Of a stretch of 64,000 nt of DNA, positions 22,656-33,699 are shown one piece after another. The notes beneath the pieces were generated by a model. It worked only from the letters and a program-made list of their open reading frames with translations. It was not told where the DNA came from and did no database searches. Every line of letters begins with the position of its first letter. Positions within the stretch are counted from its first letter, which is position 1. The DNA comes from Chytriomyces cf. hyalinus JEL632 (taxonomy: Eukaryota; Chytridiomycota; Chytridiomycetes; Chytridiales; Chytriomycetaceae), in assembly GCA_025435555.1 (NCBI GenBank), contig JAIWWG010000103.1, forward strand, positions 35,522 through 99,521, given 5' to 3'. Made by a program: the position numbers and the translations under genes.

Positions 22656-25033
22656 TCAAAGCGCGCGGATCGCATCCTCATACAAGTTTGGCACATGATC
22701 CGCAACCATGCCAGCCCCAAAGATCATATCACCAAACACATCATCCGGTCTCAAAATTTCCTTCACATCCCATGCACCCCCAGCAGCTGCAGCATCCTTC
22801 CGTACCCAAAAGTTTCTCCCGACAGGAAACAGTTTCTGGTTCTTAAAACATTTCGAGTACAGCTCAGCATGCAATCCTCGAACCGATTCCACCTCCGACA
22901 CGGACGGTACACCGTTCGCTTTAGCTTGAATGTACCGCGACACGAGTCTATTAGCCAACCCAGGTTCCTGATGCATGTGTGAAACAACGGCAGTCACGTC
23001 CCTCACACTTCCCAAACTGAAATCGGGGATGAAATCGTCGCCGACAACAACGCTTGTGACAATGTTGTTGAAGGCTGGGGTGTACCGCGTACGGCGAGAT
23101 CCTGCATCGACGCGGGATACAATGGCTGGACTTGCGTATGCAAAACAGTGAATTCGTGTGGTTGGAGGGAACCCAGAGCTTGGTTTGACAAGACCTGTGG
23201 CAGCGTCTCCCCATTGAAGCGTGATCAAGGAGGCGAGACCGGCTCCGAGACTGTGACCCGTCACAACGAGTGCATATCCTGGGTTTGACTGTAGGCCTGC
23301 AGAAACTGCTTCGTAAATGTAAGGAGGTGTCGGGGTTGCACGGAAAAGGTTGGGCAAGTCATTCGAGTTTCGTCGGCTTGGGAGTTCAGATTCGCGGACA
23401 GATGCCAGCCATTCCTCTGCAGGTAACGCCACACGCCGCGCAGCTTTATACATTCCACTGTGAACAAGATATTCGGTTCCATCAAATGTTGCTCGTTGAG
23501 ATTCGCAGGTCAAGTCAACAAACAAGTCATGAAGCGAAAGCGTTCCTCGCAAGCAAAGAACGACACTTTTGTTTGGATGATCGAGAATGAGGAAAAATGT
23601 AGGATTGTAATGCGTGTTGTTTTCGGGAAGGATTCTTGGCACGGAGCTGACTTCAGACAAGATTGGGTTCTCCGCCGACTTTTGATTGTGAAAGGTTGTG
23701 TGATAAATTTCTGGGAGTGGTCTACTTGTGTAGGCGGAATAGAAGGCATGGGTCGGGTGGGCGGATTCGGGGGAGCGGCTTTTGCGGGCAATTTCACGGC
23801 GTTCGTTGAATGACAGGGAGTTGGGCGCAAAGAAATCAACAGCAATCTTTCCATATGCTCCCGTACAGAATCGAATGTACCGCCGGATATTTTGGAATAG
23901 CCGGGACGGGTCTAGTGGATCAATGCTTTGCGGGAGATTGGATTCTAAAGTGGAACTTATCAGTCACGATTCATTTCTGACAATCAGTTGCACTGCATAC
24001 CAGTTCCAATGTGAGCAAAGACAACGTCCATCGATGCTGCCGATACATCCGTGTCCACCACCACATCATTCTCGGTAATGTCATCAATCACGGGTCCAGA
24101 CGAAAGCCCAGTAAGTTCTGTGTCACTATGGTGATGGCGAACAGCATCTGAAAAGGCGCCCTTCAGAGATTCGCTGCACGCAAGCCGCGCGCGTTCTTCG
24201 TAAATAGTTTGTGTCATACGCTGCAAGCAAATCCAGGCGGTCACGGATTTTGCAATTTCAATGAAGCCAATGTCTTTAAGGCTCTTTTTTGTCACGGATC
24301 GATTTGATGTAGCCAGGGATACTGCGGTTTCTGTCGATGTGGCACCTTCAATTCCAACCAATCCTGAAACTTCATAGTCCTCATTCTCCTGCGCCAACAG
24401 ATCACGTTCAAGTTCCCGCTGCACAAGAGCCGAAAACTCTTCAATAGCCAATGCAAGTTCTGTATTTCCAAAGACATTTCCAATCGAATCAACGCCACTG
24501 CCAGCAGCTTTAAGAGACAAGTTTGTAAAGTATTCGCCAACACGGATACCAGCGTTGCTGATCTTGTCTGCAAGATATAATGATCCGCTGATGACGGGGG
24601 TAATTCCGGTGGCATCCAAGCCCGTGTTTTCGCCAACAGAATCGACAATGGATCGAGCAACGTTGATGCTTGTGCTTGTAGTGAATTTAGCCGCTGAGAA
24701 GCCGAGTTCCGTCACTATTTTCGCCGAGTTGATGAGGAACGACTGAGGGTGGGGGAATGGGGTGTCAATTGAAACTGAAGATGGTGTTGCTATTGGACTA
24801 AGTTTTACCAGACCGTCCGTGACTGTTGAGACGGACTCGCGGGACAGCGCCATGGAGGACGACGGTCTCTCTGACTGGACAGTTTCGGGACTGGGCGCGG
24901 CAAGGACAGCCTGGATCTCGGATTCCTGTTGTTTGGGCGGAATGGTTGTTGGCATTATTTCTTTCAACAATTCAGGAACTGAGTCAAAGCCTTTTTTGTA
25001 TGGGCAAAATGCGGAGAAACTATTGGGGCACAT
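22656..25033 (-). CDS. Class 3 lipase (diacylglycerol-lipase-like), 773 aa
   Basis: Two exons (24001-25033 and 22656-23944) are joined across a 56-nt intron. The first about 345 residues are a helical, Ser/Thr/Ala-rich region without a known domain. The lipase_3 fold follows: a LCLRGTLSLHDLFVDL strand, the nucleophile elbow VTGHSLGAGLAS (catalytic Ser), a conserved VVGDDFIPDFSLGSVRD block (catalytic Asp candidate) and a histidine in the C-terminal 120 residues (RGLHAELYS or DHVPNLYEDA). This architecture resembles sn-1-specific diacylglycerol lipases, but I see no transmembrane segments at the N-terminus. The substrate is inferred. Confidence 0.85.
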
Positions 25034-25558
25034 GGGATCACTGGTTGAAGCTGCCCACGAAATGCTGCGACTCCACGAAAGGAGAAGCGTTACTCATGCG
25101 TGCTTGTTTGTTTATTCAGATGTGATTGTGGCAGGTGGAGGGTGCTGGTATCAACAGTTGCTGCCACTGGACATCACTGGGCATTACTGACTGCCTGCCA
25201 GCGACTCTACCAGCACCAACTACCATGTAGCTTAATGAGTAGTAGCATATGCTACTCCAGTTCACAGCATGAGTTGGAGAGAGGCAGTTCGCAGTGCGAG
25301 TGGCCCCTGCCTCAATTCTGGCGGGACTGGCCCGCCCGCACCGCCGCAGATAAAAACGAAGCACGCGCCTTCACAGAATAATCTTCCCCAAAAACGAGAA
25401 AGACTCGCATCCAGCACCATAAACGTAAGTCGTGTCTCACTCTGACCAACAATGAATTCGCATTGACGATTGACAAGTTGCAAATTGGAATATTTAACAA
25501 ATTGACGCTGAAATTGGCGAACACCCTCCCACCACTCTACACAGACACAACACATACA

Positions 25559-27381
25559 ATGGGAAAGGGCAGCAGAGCACACTTCCGCAGCAACCTCATC
25601 AGCCAGACACCCCTCTCGTCCGCTGATCTCCTGTCGCAAACTCCCCTCCTCGATGCCCCAACCGGCATGTTTAAGCAGGAGAAGCTGGACGACAAGAGAA
25701 AGACCGAGGAGCTGGGCGGCTTTGTGAACCATGGCGCTGAGGGCATCGACCACTGTATCGAAAAGACGCCCTTGCATGTGCTTATCACCACGTACCTGTC
25801 GTACTTTATCCTCATCATCACGGGCCATCTGCGGGACTTTATCGGTTTCAGACTCAACCCGCAGGCATTTGCCCATTTGCGGAATAAGAACGTGAGTGTT
25901 TTTCTGCCTTCCTCCCGTCTCTTTGGCTTTGTCCTTCCCTTGACTTGTCACTGTCCATCCAAAACAAACTCACATCAAAAAAAAAAACCAGGGTTATGCT
26001 CCCATCAACAGCGGCTTCGACACCTTCTACCACCGCCGTCTCTACACACGCATCCGCGATGTCTTCAACCGACCCATCACCAACGTCCCAGGCCGCACCG
26101 TGACTCTCCTCAACCGAGTCTCAAACGACTACAACAAAACCTTTCAGCTCACTGGCGAGACTCGCGAGGTTCTCAATCTGTCCTCGTACAACTACCTCGG
26201 CTTTGCGCAGAACGAGGGCCCTTGCGCTGACGCTGTCGAGCTGGCTATCAAGAGGTGAGTCAATCTTGCTCGTCGTCTGTCTTTATTAAATCTGAAAATT
26301 TCGTAAAAGATACGGTGTGTCTACGGGTGCTGCGCGCATGGACGGCGGTTCATCGGACCTGCACTACGAGGCAGAGAACCTAGTTGCACGCTTCATGGGC
26401 AAGGAGGCTGCCATCATCATTTCAATGGGTTTTGCGACCAACTCTACCACCATCCCCGCTCTCGTTAGCAAGGGATGTCTGATCATCTCAGATGAACTCA
26501 ACCACAGCTCGCTTGTGTTTGGTGCCCGTGTGAGTGGAGCCTCCATCAAGGTCTTCAAGCACAACGACACAGCCGACTTGGAAAGCGTGCTTCGTGCTGC
26601 CATCAGCCAAGGACAGCCAAGAACGCACAGACCATGGAAAAAGATTCTTGTTGTTGTGGAAGGACTGTACAGTATGGAGGGAAACATTTGCAACTTGCCA
26701 GGAATTGTCGCCCTCAGAAACAAGTACAAATTTTACCTATACCTGGACGAAGCGCACAGTGTTGGAGCCATGGGTCCGAACGGTCGCGGAATCTGTGACT
26801 ACTACGGCATTGACCCCTCCAACGTGGACATTTTAATGGGAACCTTTACAAAGTCGTTTGGAGCTGCCGGAGGATACCTTTCAGCAAGCAAAGAAATCAT
26901 TGACCACATTCGTTTCACATCACACTCAAGTGTTTACGCTGAATCGATTACCGCACCTATCCTGCAGCAAATTATCACCAGTATGCGTATTATTATGGGC
27001 GAAGAACATGGTGCAGACGGACGCAGACGTATCCAACAACTTGCCCGCAACTCGAAATACTTCTGCTCAGAACTGAAGCGTATGGGCTTTATCGTGTATG
27101 GTGTGGATTCGCCCGTGGTTCCTCTTTTGTTGTGCCACCCGGCCAAGATTCCAGCTTTCAGTCGTGAAATGCTGAAACGTGGAATTGCCGTTGTGGTTGT
27201 CGGTTACCCAGCAACACCCATCATTACGTCTCGTGTCCGGTTTTGTATCAGTGCTGCACACACGATGGATGACATCAAGTGGGCGCTTGAGCAGATTAGC
27301 GAAGTGGGCGATATTCTTCGCTTGAAAGTAAGCGAGCAGCAATACCACGAGAAGGGAAGCGAGAAGAAGAAGATTCTTTGA
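25559..27381 (+). CDS. lcb2: Serine palmitoyltransferase subunit 2 (LCB2)
   Basis: Three exons (25559-25891, 25992-26254, 26310-27381) give 555 residues, normal for LCB2/SPTLC2. One hydrophobic segment near residues 80-95 would anchor it in the ER. The alpha-oxoamine synthase fold follows, with [43 protein letters not shown] and [17 protein letters not shown]. The PLP-binding lysine is in [13 protein letters not shown], which marks the catalytic subunit. With LCB1 it condenses serine and palmitoyl-CoA, the first step of sphingolipid synthesis. The regulator ORM is encoded at 63.2-63.9 kb in the same window. Start, splice sites and stop all agree. Confidence 0.95.
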
Positions 27382-27566
27382 TTCGGACGAAACCCAGAAA
27401 CCCTTTTTTTTCTTTTTTTTCTGTCTTTTTCTTCATTGCTTTTGTCTTTGACTTGTATTGCGGCGGTGTCTGGGGGGCGTTTTCAGTGCAACATAAACAA
27501 AGAGTTTATCTGTCTTGTTGTTCAACCTGACGGCGTGCCCCATGTGGAGATGCCCATAAAAAAGTA

Positions 27567-28826
27567 ATGGTAAACCCCGACGAATCCGGCCTGGCTCAAG
27601 GCGACTCTAACCTTCTCGTTAGCCAGCCGTAGATGCATCTGGCAGCCGGTTGAGGGGTAAGCGAGGAAATTCGCAGCTGAAACCTCAGATTCCAGAACCA
27701 AGCAATGCCCAACAACCCTCTCAACTCAAGAGAACGCTATGCAACCGCTCCGAAATGCCCGCATGGATACAAGCAAGTCCGTTCATTCTCACTGGATACC
27801 GGCCCATCACTCCAACAGTCCGCGAATGCGTGCGTAGTTTGACATATGTTCACAATGAGACTGGAAACATTTGGAGTCACCTGCTTGGAGCGGTTCTGTT
27901 TATTGGGCTCATTAGGTACACGTGGGGTGGGGAAACGTTGCTGGGCGAGCATGTGAAGGGCGTTGGAGTGATGGACCATATCATCCTGGGCATGTTGTGA
28001 GTGCTTTGGTCCAAAACCTTAACTTGCCAACTTAGTAATCTGTTGGTCCACAGCCATTTTGGGACCGTGTTTTGCCTTTCAAATAGTGCGCTCTTTCATC
28101 TGCTGCAGTGCCACTCGGAGGGCGTGTTTGGCAATTGTATGAAGCTGGACTACACTGGGATCGTGCTGGCAATCACGTGCCAGTTTACAGCTGTCATTTA
28201 TTACGGCTTCTATTGCGACGCCTTTTCGAAGACGTTGTACCTGGGGACTTTTATTGGACTTTCTGTTTTCACTGTGAGATGTTTCTCTCCCCCGCGTTTT
28301 TCAAGTTCTCAACTCGTTGGCATGTTCACAGATTGCTGTTGTCACCATGAAGAAATTTCGGACAGACGAATACCGGACATTAAGGGTCCTCACGCTGCTC
28401 GGGTTTTCAAGCGTACCTGTGATTCCAATCATTCATTCCATCGTACAGCATGGGCTTGAATTCACACAGCGTTCTATGGGGCTGAATCACGTCGGTCTCA
28501 TGTTATGTGCATCGAGCATCGGCATCCCCATGTTTGTGTTTCACTTCCCGGAGCGATATTTTCCTGTACGGTTTGATATCTGGGTAAGTTTTGGTGAAAC
28601 TTTTTGGTTGGTGTGTTGGGAAAAATCTGACTTGTTCTGCACACATCAGGGAAACTCGCATTTGTTTTGGCATGTTTTGATTGTCGTTGGAATGTACTTT
28701 TTCTATTCTGGGTTGATGATGTCCTTCAATTTTTGGCATGGCCAGAATGCCGACTGTAGCGTGCCATTAAATCAGATGGATTTGGGGCCGCATGCGTGGT
28801 ATTGGACTCCAGCGATGCTTGAATAA
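27567..28826 (+). CDS. PAQR/adiponectin-receptor-like membrane protein (Izh type), 339 aa
   Basis: Five exons (27567-27617, 27677-27996, 28054-28273, 28332-28583, 28650-28826) join in frame. The first exon encodes only 17 residues but closes perfectly with the second. The family signature is present: ETGNIWSHLLGAVLF before TM1, SALFHLLQCHS (zinc-ligand His), LDYTGI, PERYFPVRFDIWGNSHLFWH (two His ligands). Seven hydrophobic segments are visible. Members act as zinc-dependent membrane hydrolases in lipid or sterol signalling (Izh proteins in yeast); the specific substrate is not known. The topology has an intracellular N-terminus by family. Confidence 0.88.
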
Positions 28827-29078
28827 AGAGTATTGGATTACGTCTTTTTATTATTGTAAACTGTGTGGACTGGGTGGACGCTGTTATTATTCCAGCTCTC
28901 TGTGGCCATTGAGGACTGGCTGAACGGGTCCCGGCCTTCCAATGCTCTTGACAGCCGAGCAGGACTTGAATCCTTCCAGATCAGACAACTGCGCACACAC
29001 ATTTCCATCTGCCCAACAAAAACAACAGTTCAGGTTTTGCGATGTGTAAACACTGTGATCAAAAAAACAAGGAAAAAC

Positions 29079-29291
29079 TCAACGGGGACGCGAGTCCAGC
29101 TGGAACGAGACCATGTTTGCAAACTGATTGTCGATGGAAGTTCGGATCGTGTACTGCAGGCCTTGTGCTTGGAAGTGGGCGCGGATGGCGCCGAGGGCAT
29201 CGATACCGGGTTCAAAGTAGACCATGTATGCGTTGCTGAGAGCGAGGGAGGAGGCTGCCATGGCTAAGAGAGCGAAGAACGGGCGGATCAT
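29079..29291 (-). CDS. Small secreted protein, possibly an I9-type protease inhibitor
   Basis: The ATG at 29291 opens a 70-codon frame. The first about 22 residues form a signal peptide (FFALLAMAASSLALS, Ala-rich cleavage region). The mature part, about 48 residues, has a MVYFEPG strand, an acidic/Ala-rich helix and a final MVSFQLDSR strand, resembling the small alpha/beta propeptide-like inhibitor I9 fold. This resemblance is by eye and weak. The gene is divergent from the larger gene at 29472. A truncated second copy lies at 30611-30677, upstream of the duplicated partner. A 3' extension by splicing cannot be excluded. Confidence 0.5.
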   Translation of the reverse strand: MIRPFFALLAMAASSLALSNAYMVYFEPGIDALGAIRAHFQAQGLQYTIRTSIDNQFANMVSFQLDSRPR

Positions 29292-29471
29292 GGAGTATTG
29301 AGAATGAGGTTTGAGTGCAACTGACGAACTTGCTGTGCGTGTGTATTTAAGCAAGTGGCGAGTGGTGTGTTCAACTCAACTTTGGTGTAAATATTTTATG
29401 TGCCCCATGAAAACATTTAAACAAAAGGGGCTGATCAACTGTTTTGATTGGTCAATAGAAACACAGCAACC

Positions 29472-30389
29472 ATGACTCAACTGTCGCACTTTGTCGAAAG
29501 CGTTTCTGTCGACGGAGCCGACTTTGACACGCTCCAAATCTCAACTTCTGGAAGCGGATCAACGAGAACAGAGGTCCTTCGCGGCGACGGCACCCACGCC
29601 ACCTTCTCCGTCAAGGCTGACAAGGCTACCGCTGTTTCATCCAATGCACCTAAGGTTACATTCAACCAGGACCAACACAGAACTCTGCGCCTGCACATTC
29701 AGTATCCCGAAGACAGCAAACGCCAGCAAGATGCCCCCCAATTCAATTTCCTGCCAACCATATTCTCCTTCCTCTTTAGCGATTCCCCCGGCGGAAAGCT
29801 CGTGAAAGAGACAGATGTTTCCATTACTCTGCCATACGAACTTGAAAACTTTGGAGTCCAGGGAAACGTTGGGTCGTGCAAATGGGATGCTGGAAATGTG
29901 GAAAACTCGTTTAAAGTGGATCTGAGCGTGGGAAGCATCAAAATAGTTTCTCCTCTCACTTGCGCCAACGCTTCTCTGAGCGTCAACGTGGGATCCATTC
30001 AAGTTGCTGAACTGACTGCGTCAAACACGGTAGAACTGAAGGCGGATGTGGGAGAGATTCAAGGCTTATTCAAAGGATACAAATCGATGGACGCTGACAC
30101 TGGCGTGGGGTCTTTGGAATTGACGCTGCATCCGAGCTCGCCCTTCTCAGACACGACTTTGAGATGCGGCACCGGGTCCATTGCGGCAAAAGTGTTTGGG
30201 TTCCATGGCAAATTTAACGCCGAAACTGGTTTGGGGGGATTGCGCGTCTCTGGTCATGCTGGGGACGGTCCATTCAAATCTTTGGGCGCCGCCAACTTCA
30301 GCGGTTGGGTGGCAAGAAAGAATGTTGCTGGTGGAAGCTTTGGGATTCACGCTGGATTGGGATCCGCGAAGCTTGACTTCCATCCTTAG
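29472..30389 (+). CDS. Adhesin-like beta-strand repeat protein (copy 1), 305 aa
   Basis: An intronless gene; the protein lacks a signal peptide. After residue 120 a run of short strand repeats appears, each built around a Val/Ile-rich strand and a Gly turn (GVQGNVGSCKWDAG, SVGSIKIVSP, NVGSIQVAEL, DVGEIQGLF, GVGSLELTLH, GTGSIAAKVFG). This fits the right-handed beta-helix of DUF4097-type putative adhesins. It has one near neighbour copy at 30801-31709, about two-thirds identical by eye. It shares a divergent promoter with the small gene at 29079-29291. Function unknown. Confidence 0.7.
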   Translation: MTQLSHFVESVSVDGADFDTLQISTSGSGSTRTEVLRGDGTHATFSVKADKATAVSSNAPKVTFNQDQHRTLRLHIQYPEDSKRQQDAPQFNFLPTIFSFLFSDSPGGKLVKETDVSITLPYELENFGVQGNVGSCKWDAGNVENSFKVDLSVGSIKIVSPLTCANASLSVNVGSIQVAELTASNTVELKADVGEIQGLFKGYKSMDADTGVGSLELTLHPSSPFSDTTLRCGTGSIAAKVFGFHGKFNAETGLGGLRVSGHAGDGPFKSLGAANFSGWVARKNVAGGSFGIHAGLGSAKLDFHP

Positions 30390-30459
30390 AAGTTAGACAA
30401 CATCTATTTTGCTGTGTTGCGTCCGAAACCTCATAAACAGTGAGAAAAAGTGAAGTGTC

Positions 30460-30610
30460 GTAAAATTTCATGTGGATTGGATGTGCATTGGCAACGGGCA
30501 ATTTCACCTTTGACTGAAGAATCTGAAGCGGCGCCTGCAATTCTGGATCGGGTTCCATTCGCGCGTTCAGCGGGACCACGTCCAGCTGCACTGCGGCGGA
30601 CCCGTCCATC
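30460..30610. repeat. 151-bp copy of part of the flavin monooxygenase gene
   Basis: This block matches 34727-34877 over its full length with only two differences that I can find by aligning base by base. In the source gene it spans the 5' part of intron 2 and most of the left part of exon 2. Here it sits between the first adhesin-like gene and a truncated relic of the small secreted gene. The near-identity shows a recent copy, and the orientation relative to the + strand is the same. Confidence 0.95.
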
Positions 30611-30677
30611 AGTCCGGTTCAAAGTAGACCATGTGTGCATTCCTGATAGCGAGGAAGGCGAGACGCGGGTGAATCAT
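30611..30677 (-). pseudogene. Truncated relic of the small secreted (I9-like) gene
   Basis: From an ATG at 30677 on the minus strand the frame reads MIHPRLAFLAIRNAHMVYFEP, matching the start (MIRP...), the hydrophobic core and the mature MVYFEP segment of the gene at 29079-29291, with part of the signal peptide deleted. It then stops abruptly at the border of the 151-bp monooxygenase fragment. Its partner gene follows at 30801. This is the damaged second half of a tandem duplication. Confidence 0.8.
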
Positions 30678-30800
30678 ACCGGCTGTGCTCATGATTGGTA
30701 TGTTCAACAGGTGTGTTCAAAACTTAATATAAATGATCAGACCCTCATGAAAAGACTGCTCAACCAAGTCCGCAGATTCATTCACACAGCACCATCACCG

Positions 30801-31709
30801 ATGACCCAACTCTCACGCTTTGCTGAAAGCCTTTCCGTCGACGGAGCCAACTTTGAAACGCTCCACATCTCAACTTCAGGAAACGGATCCACAACAACAG
30901 AGGTCCTTCGCGGGGAGGGCACGCACGCCAACTTCTCCATCATGGCCGGCAAGGACACTACTGCTTCAACCCATGCACCCAAGGTTACCTTCGACCAGGA
31001 CCAACACAGAACTGTGCGCTTGCACATTCATTATCCCGACGATAACGCAGATGTTTCTTCACTCAGTTTCCTGACAAGCATATTCTCCTCATACTTGTCA
31101 AAGGATTCTCCGCCGGTTCAGGTCGTGCAAAACGCAACCGTCAAAATCACCCTGCCTTATGAACTTGAAAACGTTGGAGTAGAGGGAAACGTTGGTTCAT
31201 GCAAATGGGATGCTGGGAATGTCAAAAACTCTTTCAAAGTGGCTCTGACGATGGGAATCATTGAAGCAGTTTCCCCGCTCACCTGCGCGAACGCGTCGCT
31301 GAAAGTCAACACTGGAACCATTCATGTTGCTGAACTGACTGCCAACACTGTGGAACTGAAGGCGACGACGGGAGAAATTAAAGGCTTATTCAGAGGTTAT
31401 AAATCAATGGATGCTGAGATTGTCGTTGGGTCTTTGGATTTGACGCTGCATCCGAGTTCTCCGGTCTCAGACACGTCTTTGAGATGCGAAAGTGGGTCCA
31501 TAGCAGCGAAAGTGTTTGGATTTCAAGGCAAATTTAACGTCGAAGCGGATTGGGGAGGATTGGGCGTCTCTGGTCATATTGGGAATGGCCCGTTCAAATC
31601 TCTGGGAGTTGGCAAGTTCAGCGGTTGGGTTGCCAAGAAGAACATTGCCGGAGGAAGCTTTGGGAGTCACGCTGGATTGGGGGCCACAAAGCTTGAATTC
31701 CACTCTTAG
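30801..31709 (+). CDS. Adhesin-like beta-strand repeat protein (copy 2), 302 aa
   Basis: An intronless paralog of the gene at 29472. Both proteins begin MTQLS and share blocks such as APKVTF-QDQHRT, ITLPYELEN, NVGSCKWDAGN, SPLTCANASL, GYKSMDA and GSIAAKVFGF. Differences are concentrated between residues 85 and 115, where copy 2 has another Ser-rich linker. The 3' flanks are also similar (a GCGTCCGAA-CCTCATAAA block), so the duplication extends past the stop codons. The reading frame is intact, so this copy is probably still functional. Confidence 0.7.
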   Translation: MTQLSRFAESLSVDGANFETLHISTSGNGSTTTEVLRGEGTHANFSIMAGKDTTASTHAPKVTFDQDQHRTVRLHIHYPDDNADVSSLSFLTSIFSSYLSKDSPPVQVVQNATVKITLPYELENVGVEGNVGSCKWDAGNVKNSFKVALTMGIIEAVSPLTCANASLKVNTGTIHVAELTANTVELKATTGEIKGLFRGYKSMDAEIVVGSLDLTLHPSSPVSDTSLRCESGSIAAKVFGFQGKFNVEADWGGLGVSGHIGNGPFKSLGVGKFSGWVAKKNIAGGSFGSHAGLGATKLEFHS

Positions 31710-32020
31710 ATGTTGGATAACCTGTATTTGCGTCCGAACCCCTCATAAATATTGCCTGGTTTTATGTGGTTCAACGAGGTGCATTTTTCTTGTCTCGTAC
31801 CATCGTAAAAGCTACGGTCGTGGTCTTTTTAGTTCATTGCCACATATGAGTGCGAGTTCCCAGTCCCGAGTCTTTGCTTTGGGGTGCGGGCGTTGCTGTT
31901 GGCGCAACCGGCGCCACGAGTAGCAGAGTGAGGTGGCCAAACAAAGCAGCTTAACGGATTCATCTAAACTGTTGTGTTTATGTTGGCAGTGACTGCGACT
32001 GGTGCTTTTCTTCACCCACA

Positions 32021-33110
32021 ATGTCCGATCTTTGCGAGATACCCATCAACGAGTGTGACCCACTCACTCTCTGGACTGACCCGGACTTCAAACCAGATGT
32101 TTCAACCATCGATGGAATCAAGAATGCATCGAATTCCCAATCGAAACAATCTTTCCCATTTTGCGATTGCGCCGCAAAGCCGCGTTCTCGTCTCAAAATA
32201 GTTTCCAAAAAAACAAAAACCACGGCCGCCATTTTTTCACATGCGCAGCAGGAATGCCGCCGAAAGGATGCAGTTTTTTCATGTGGGTCCCTGACAATGA
32301 AACCTATGCTCTTCAACACTCGGCCAAAGACTCAGCGATCGAATGGAAGCGGCTGACTCCTGAAGACGGATTCGGCCTCACGCATGTCTCTACCTGTGGA
32401 GGACCAGCCAGTTACTCTGCAATGCATGTCAACCAAGGCAGCGTTGGAGATTGTTGGTTGATTTCAGCCATGGCTGTTGGCGGAGCAACCGGACCTTGTC
32501 GAACGCGTTTTGGACCCACGACAAACTGAATCTGAACGCTGCGGATTTTACAATGTGCGCCTGTTTATCGACGGCAAATGGCGCGTGTATCGCGTTGATA
32601 ATTACTTTGCGCTTCAAGACCCTGCCAGCGTGAAAACAAGCAGAAACAAATTGTGAATGCATTCAACGCGCCCATTTTTCAACAAAAAGCCATGTCTCAG
32701 GGGCCGCAACTGCAGTTTGCCAAATCCACTTATAAGCAGCTGTGGGTCCCTGTCCTTGAAAAAGCGTACGCAAAAGCCCATTCGTCTTACAAGAGCATCA
32801 GTGGAGGACAAATTGCAGAAGCATTGTTTGATTTGACTGGATTTCCCACTGAAAGCATTCACTTTGGCGCGAGTGGCTTTGATAGCAATGAGTTTTGGGC
32901 ACGGCTCATGTCATTTGACTCGTTGGGTTTCTTGATGGGTGCAGCTTGTCCTATTTCTGGAAACGGGCTTGTAGGCGGGCACGCGTATTCGATTTTACGC
33001 GTCGTTGAAAAAAACTGTTTCGAAGGCATGCTTGTGAGCATCGTTCATCTGAGGTAGTATTATTTGCACAGACCCTGGAAGAACCCTCATGGAACCCCTT
33101 TCAGCTTCAA
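32021..33110 (+). pseudogene. Calpain-like cysteine protease with an embedded GRF zinc finger, frameshifted
   Basis: The frame from ATG 32021 begins with a calpain-like LWTDPDF segment. A GRF-type zinc finger follows, split over two frames (FCDCAAKP, then NHGRHFFTC and GCSFFMWVPDN). The protease core shows HVNQGSVGDCWLISA with the catalytic Cys, then [48 protein letters not shown], and [10 protein letters not shown] with the catalytic His. At least three frame changes are needed: in an A-rich run near 32205, near 32470 and near 32625. After the His block an Asn-Pro-like motif appears before the sequence loses similarity. A decayed gene is likely; sequencing error at the homopolymer could explain one break. 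Confidence 0.78.
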
Positions 33111-33699
33111 GAATCATAATCAAACATCCCAAAACTACCATCTCCATCATGAACTGAATGGACAGCAGAGAACCACGTGTTACGGATAACCCAATCATTT
33201 GGAATTGCAGTCGCCCGCGTGACAAGCACAAGTCCAAACATTTGGATTCAAATACGTCTCAAAATGCAGGCAGCCACCAAAATATACAGTGCAACAATGC
33301 CGTTTATTTGGAAAGTAATTTCACCGCTGTCTCTTTGGATTATTGGTGTGGCTGTATGTCCAAGCAGTGAAGCAATTTGTGGGCATGATGTTGCTGGTGC
33401 GTCTGACATTGGGTGGGATGCTATCCAGTTTGATCAGAGCATGCAAAAGATGTGAGTTGTGTGTTCGCATTTTTGGGGGTTGCTGAGGGGGTTTGTGCTT
33501 GCATAGCTGGCGGCTTGTTTTCAAGTTTCTCAGAGACAGCAAAATAAATGTGAATCGTTTGAACTTCAATCCAGAACTAATAATGCAGGGACATCACAAC
33601 TCCGCACTCTGAATGTAAATTTACTTTCAACGCTGCACTGGACTCTATTTGGCAACACATCTAAATAAAAACAACGAATATGACCATGTACCACGAAAC
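33111..33699. other. Intergenic stretch, no gene seen
   Basis: Between the decayed calpain and the monooxygenase stop codon there is only AT-rich sequence with ORFs under 95 codons. Part of it may be the degenerate 3' end of the calpain gene, but no recognisable calpain C-terminal domain can be read. Confidence 0.5.

Noticed and set aside
28950-28995. Minus-strand tRNA-like GGATTCAAGTCC
   Set aside because: The T-loop would have the wrong size and no D-arm or acceptor stem can be formed.
30450-30800. A long open frame joining the monooxygenase fragment to adhesin-like copy 2 as one fusion gene (419 codons)
   Set aside because: The fragment is read antisense to its source gene and the frame crosses the relic and promoter; the real start is the ATG at 30801, matching copy 1.
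32021-33110. Explaining all calpain frame changes by introns
   Set aside because: The breaks near 32470 and 32625 have no GT-AG pair that removes a plausible intron and keeps conserved blocks on both sides.
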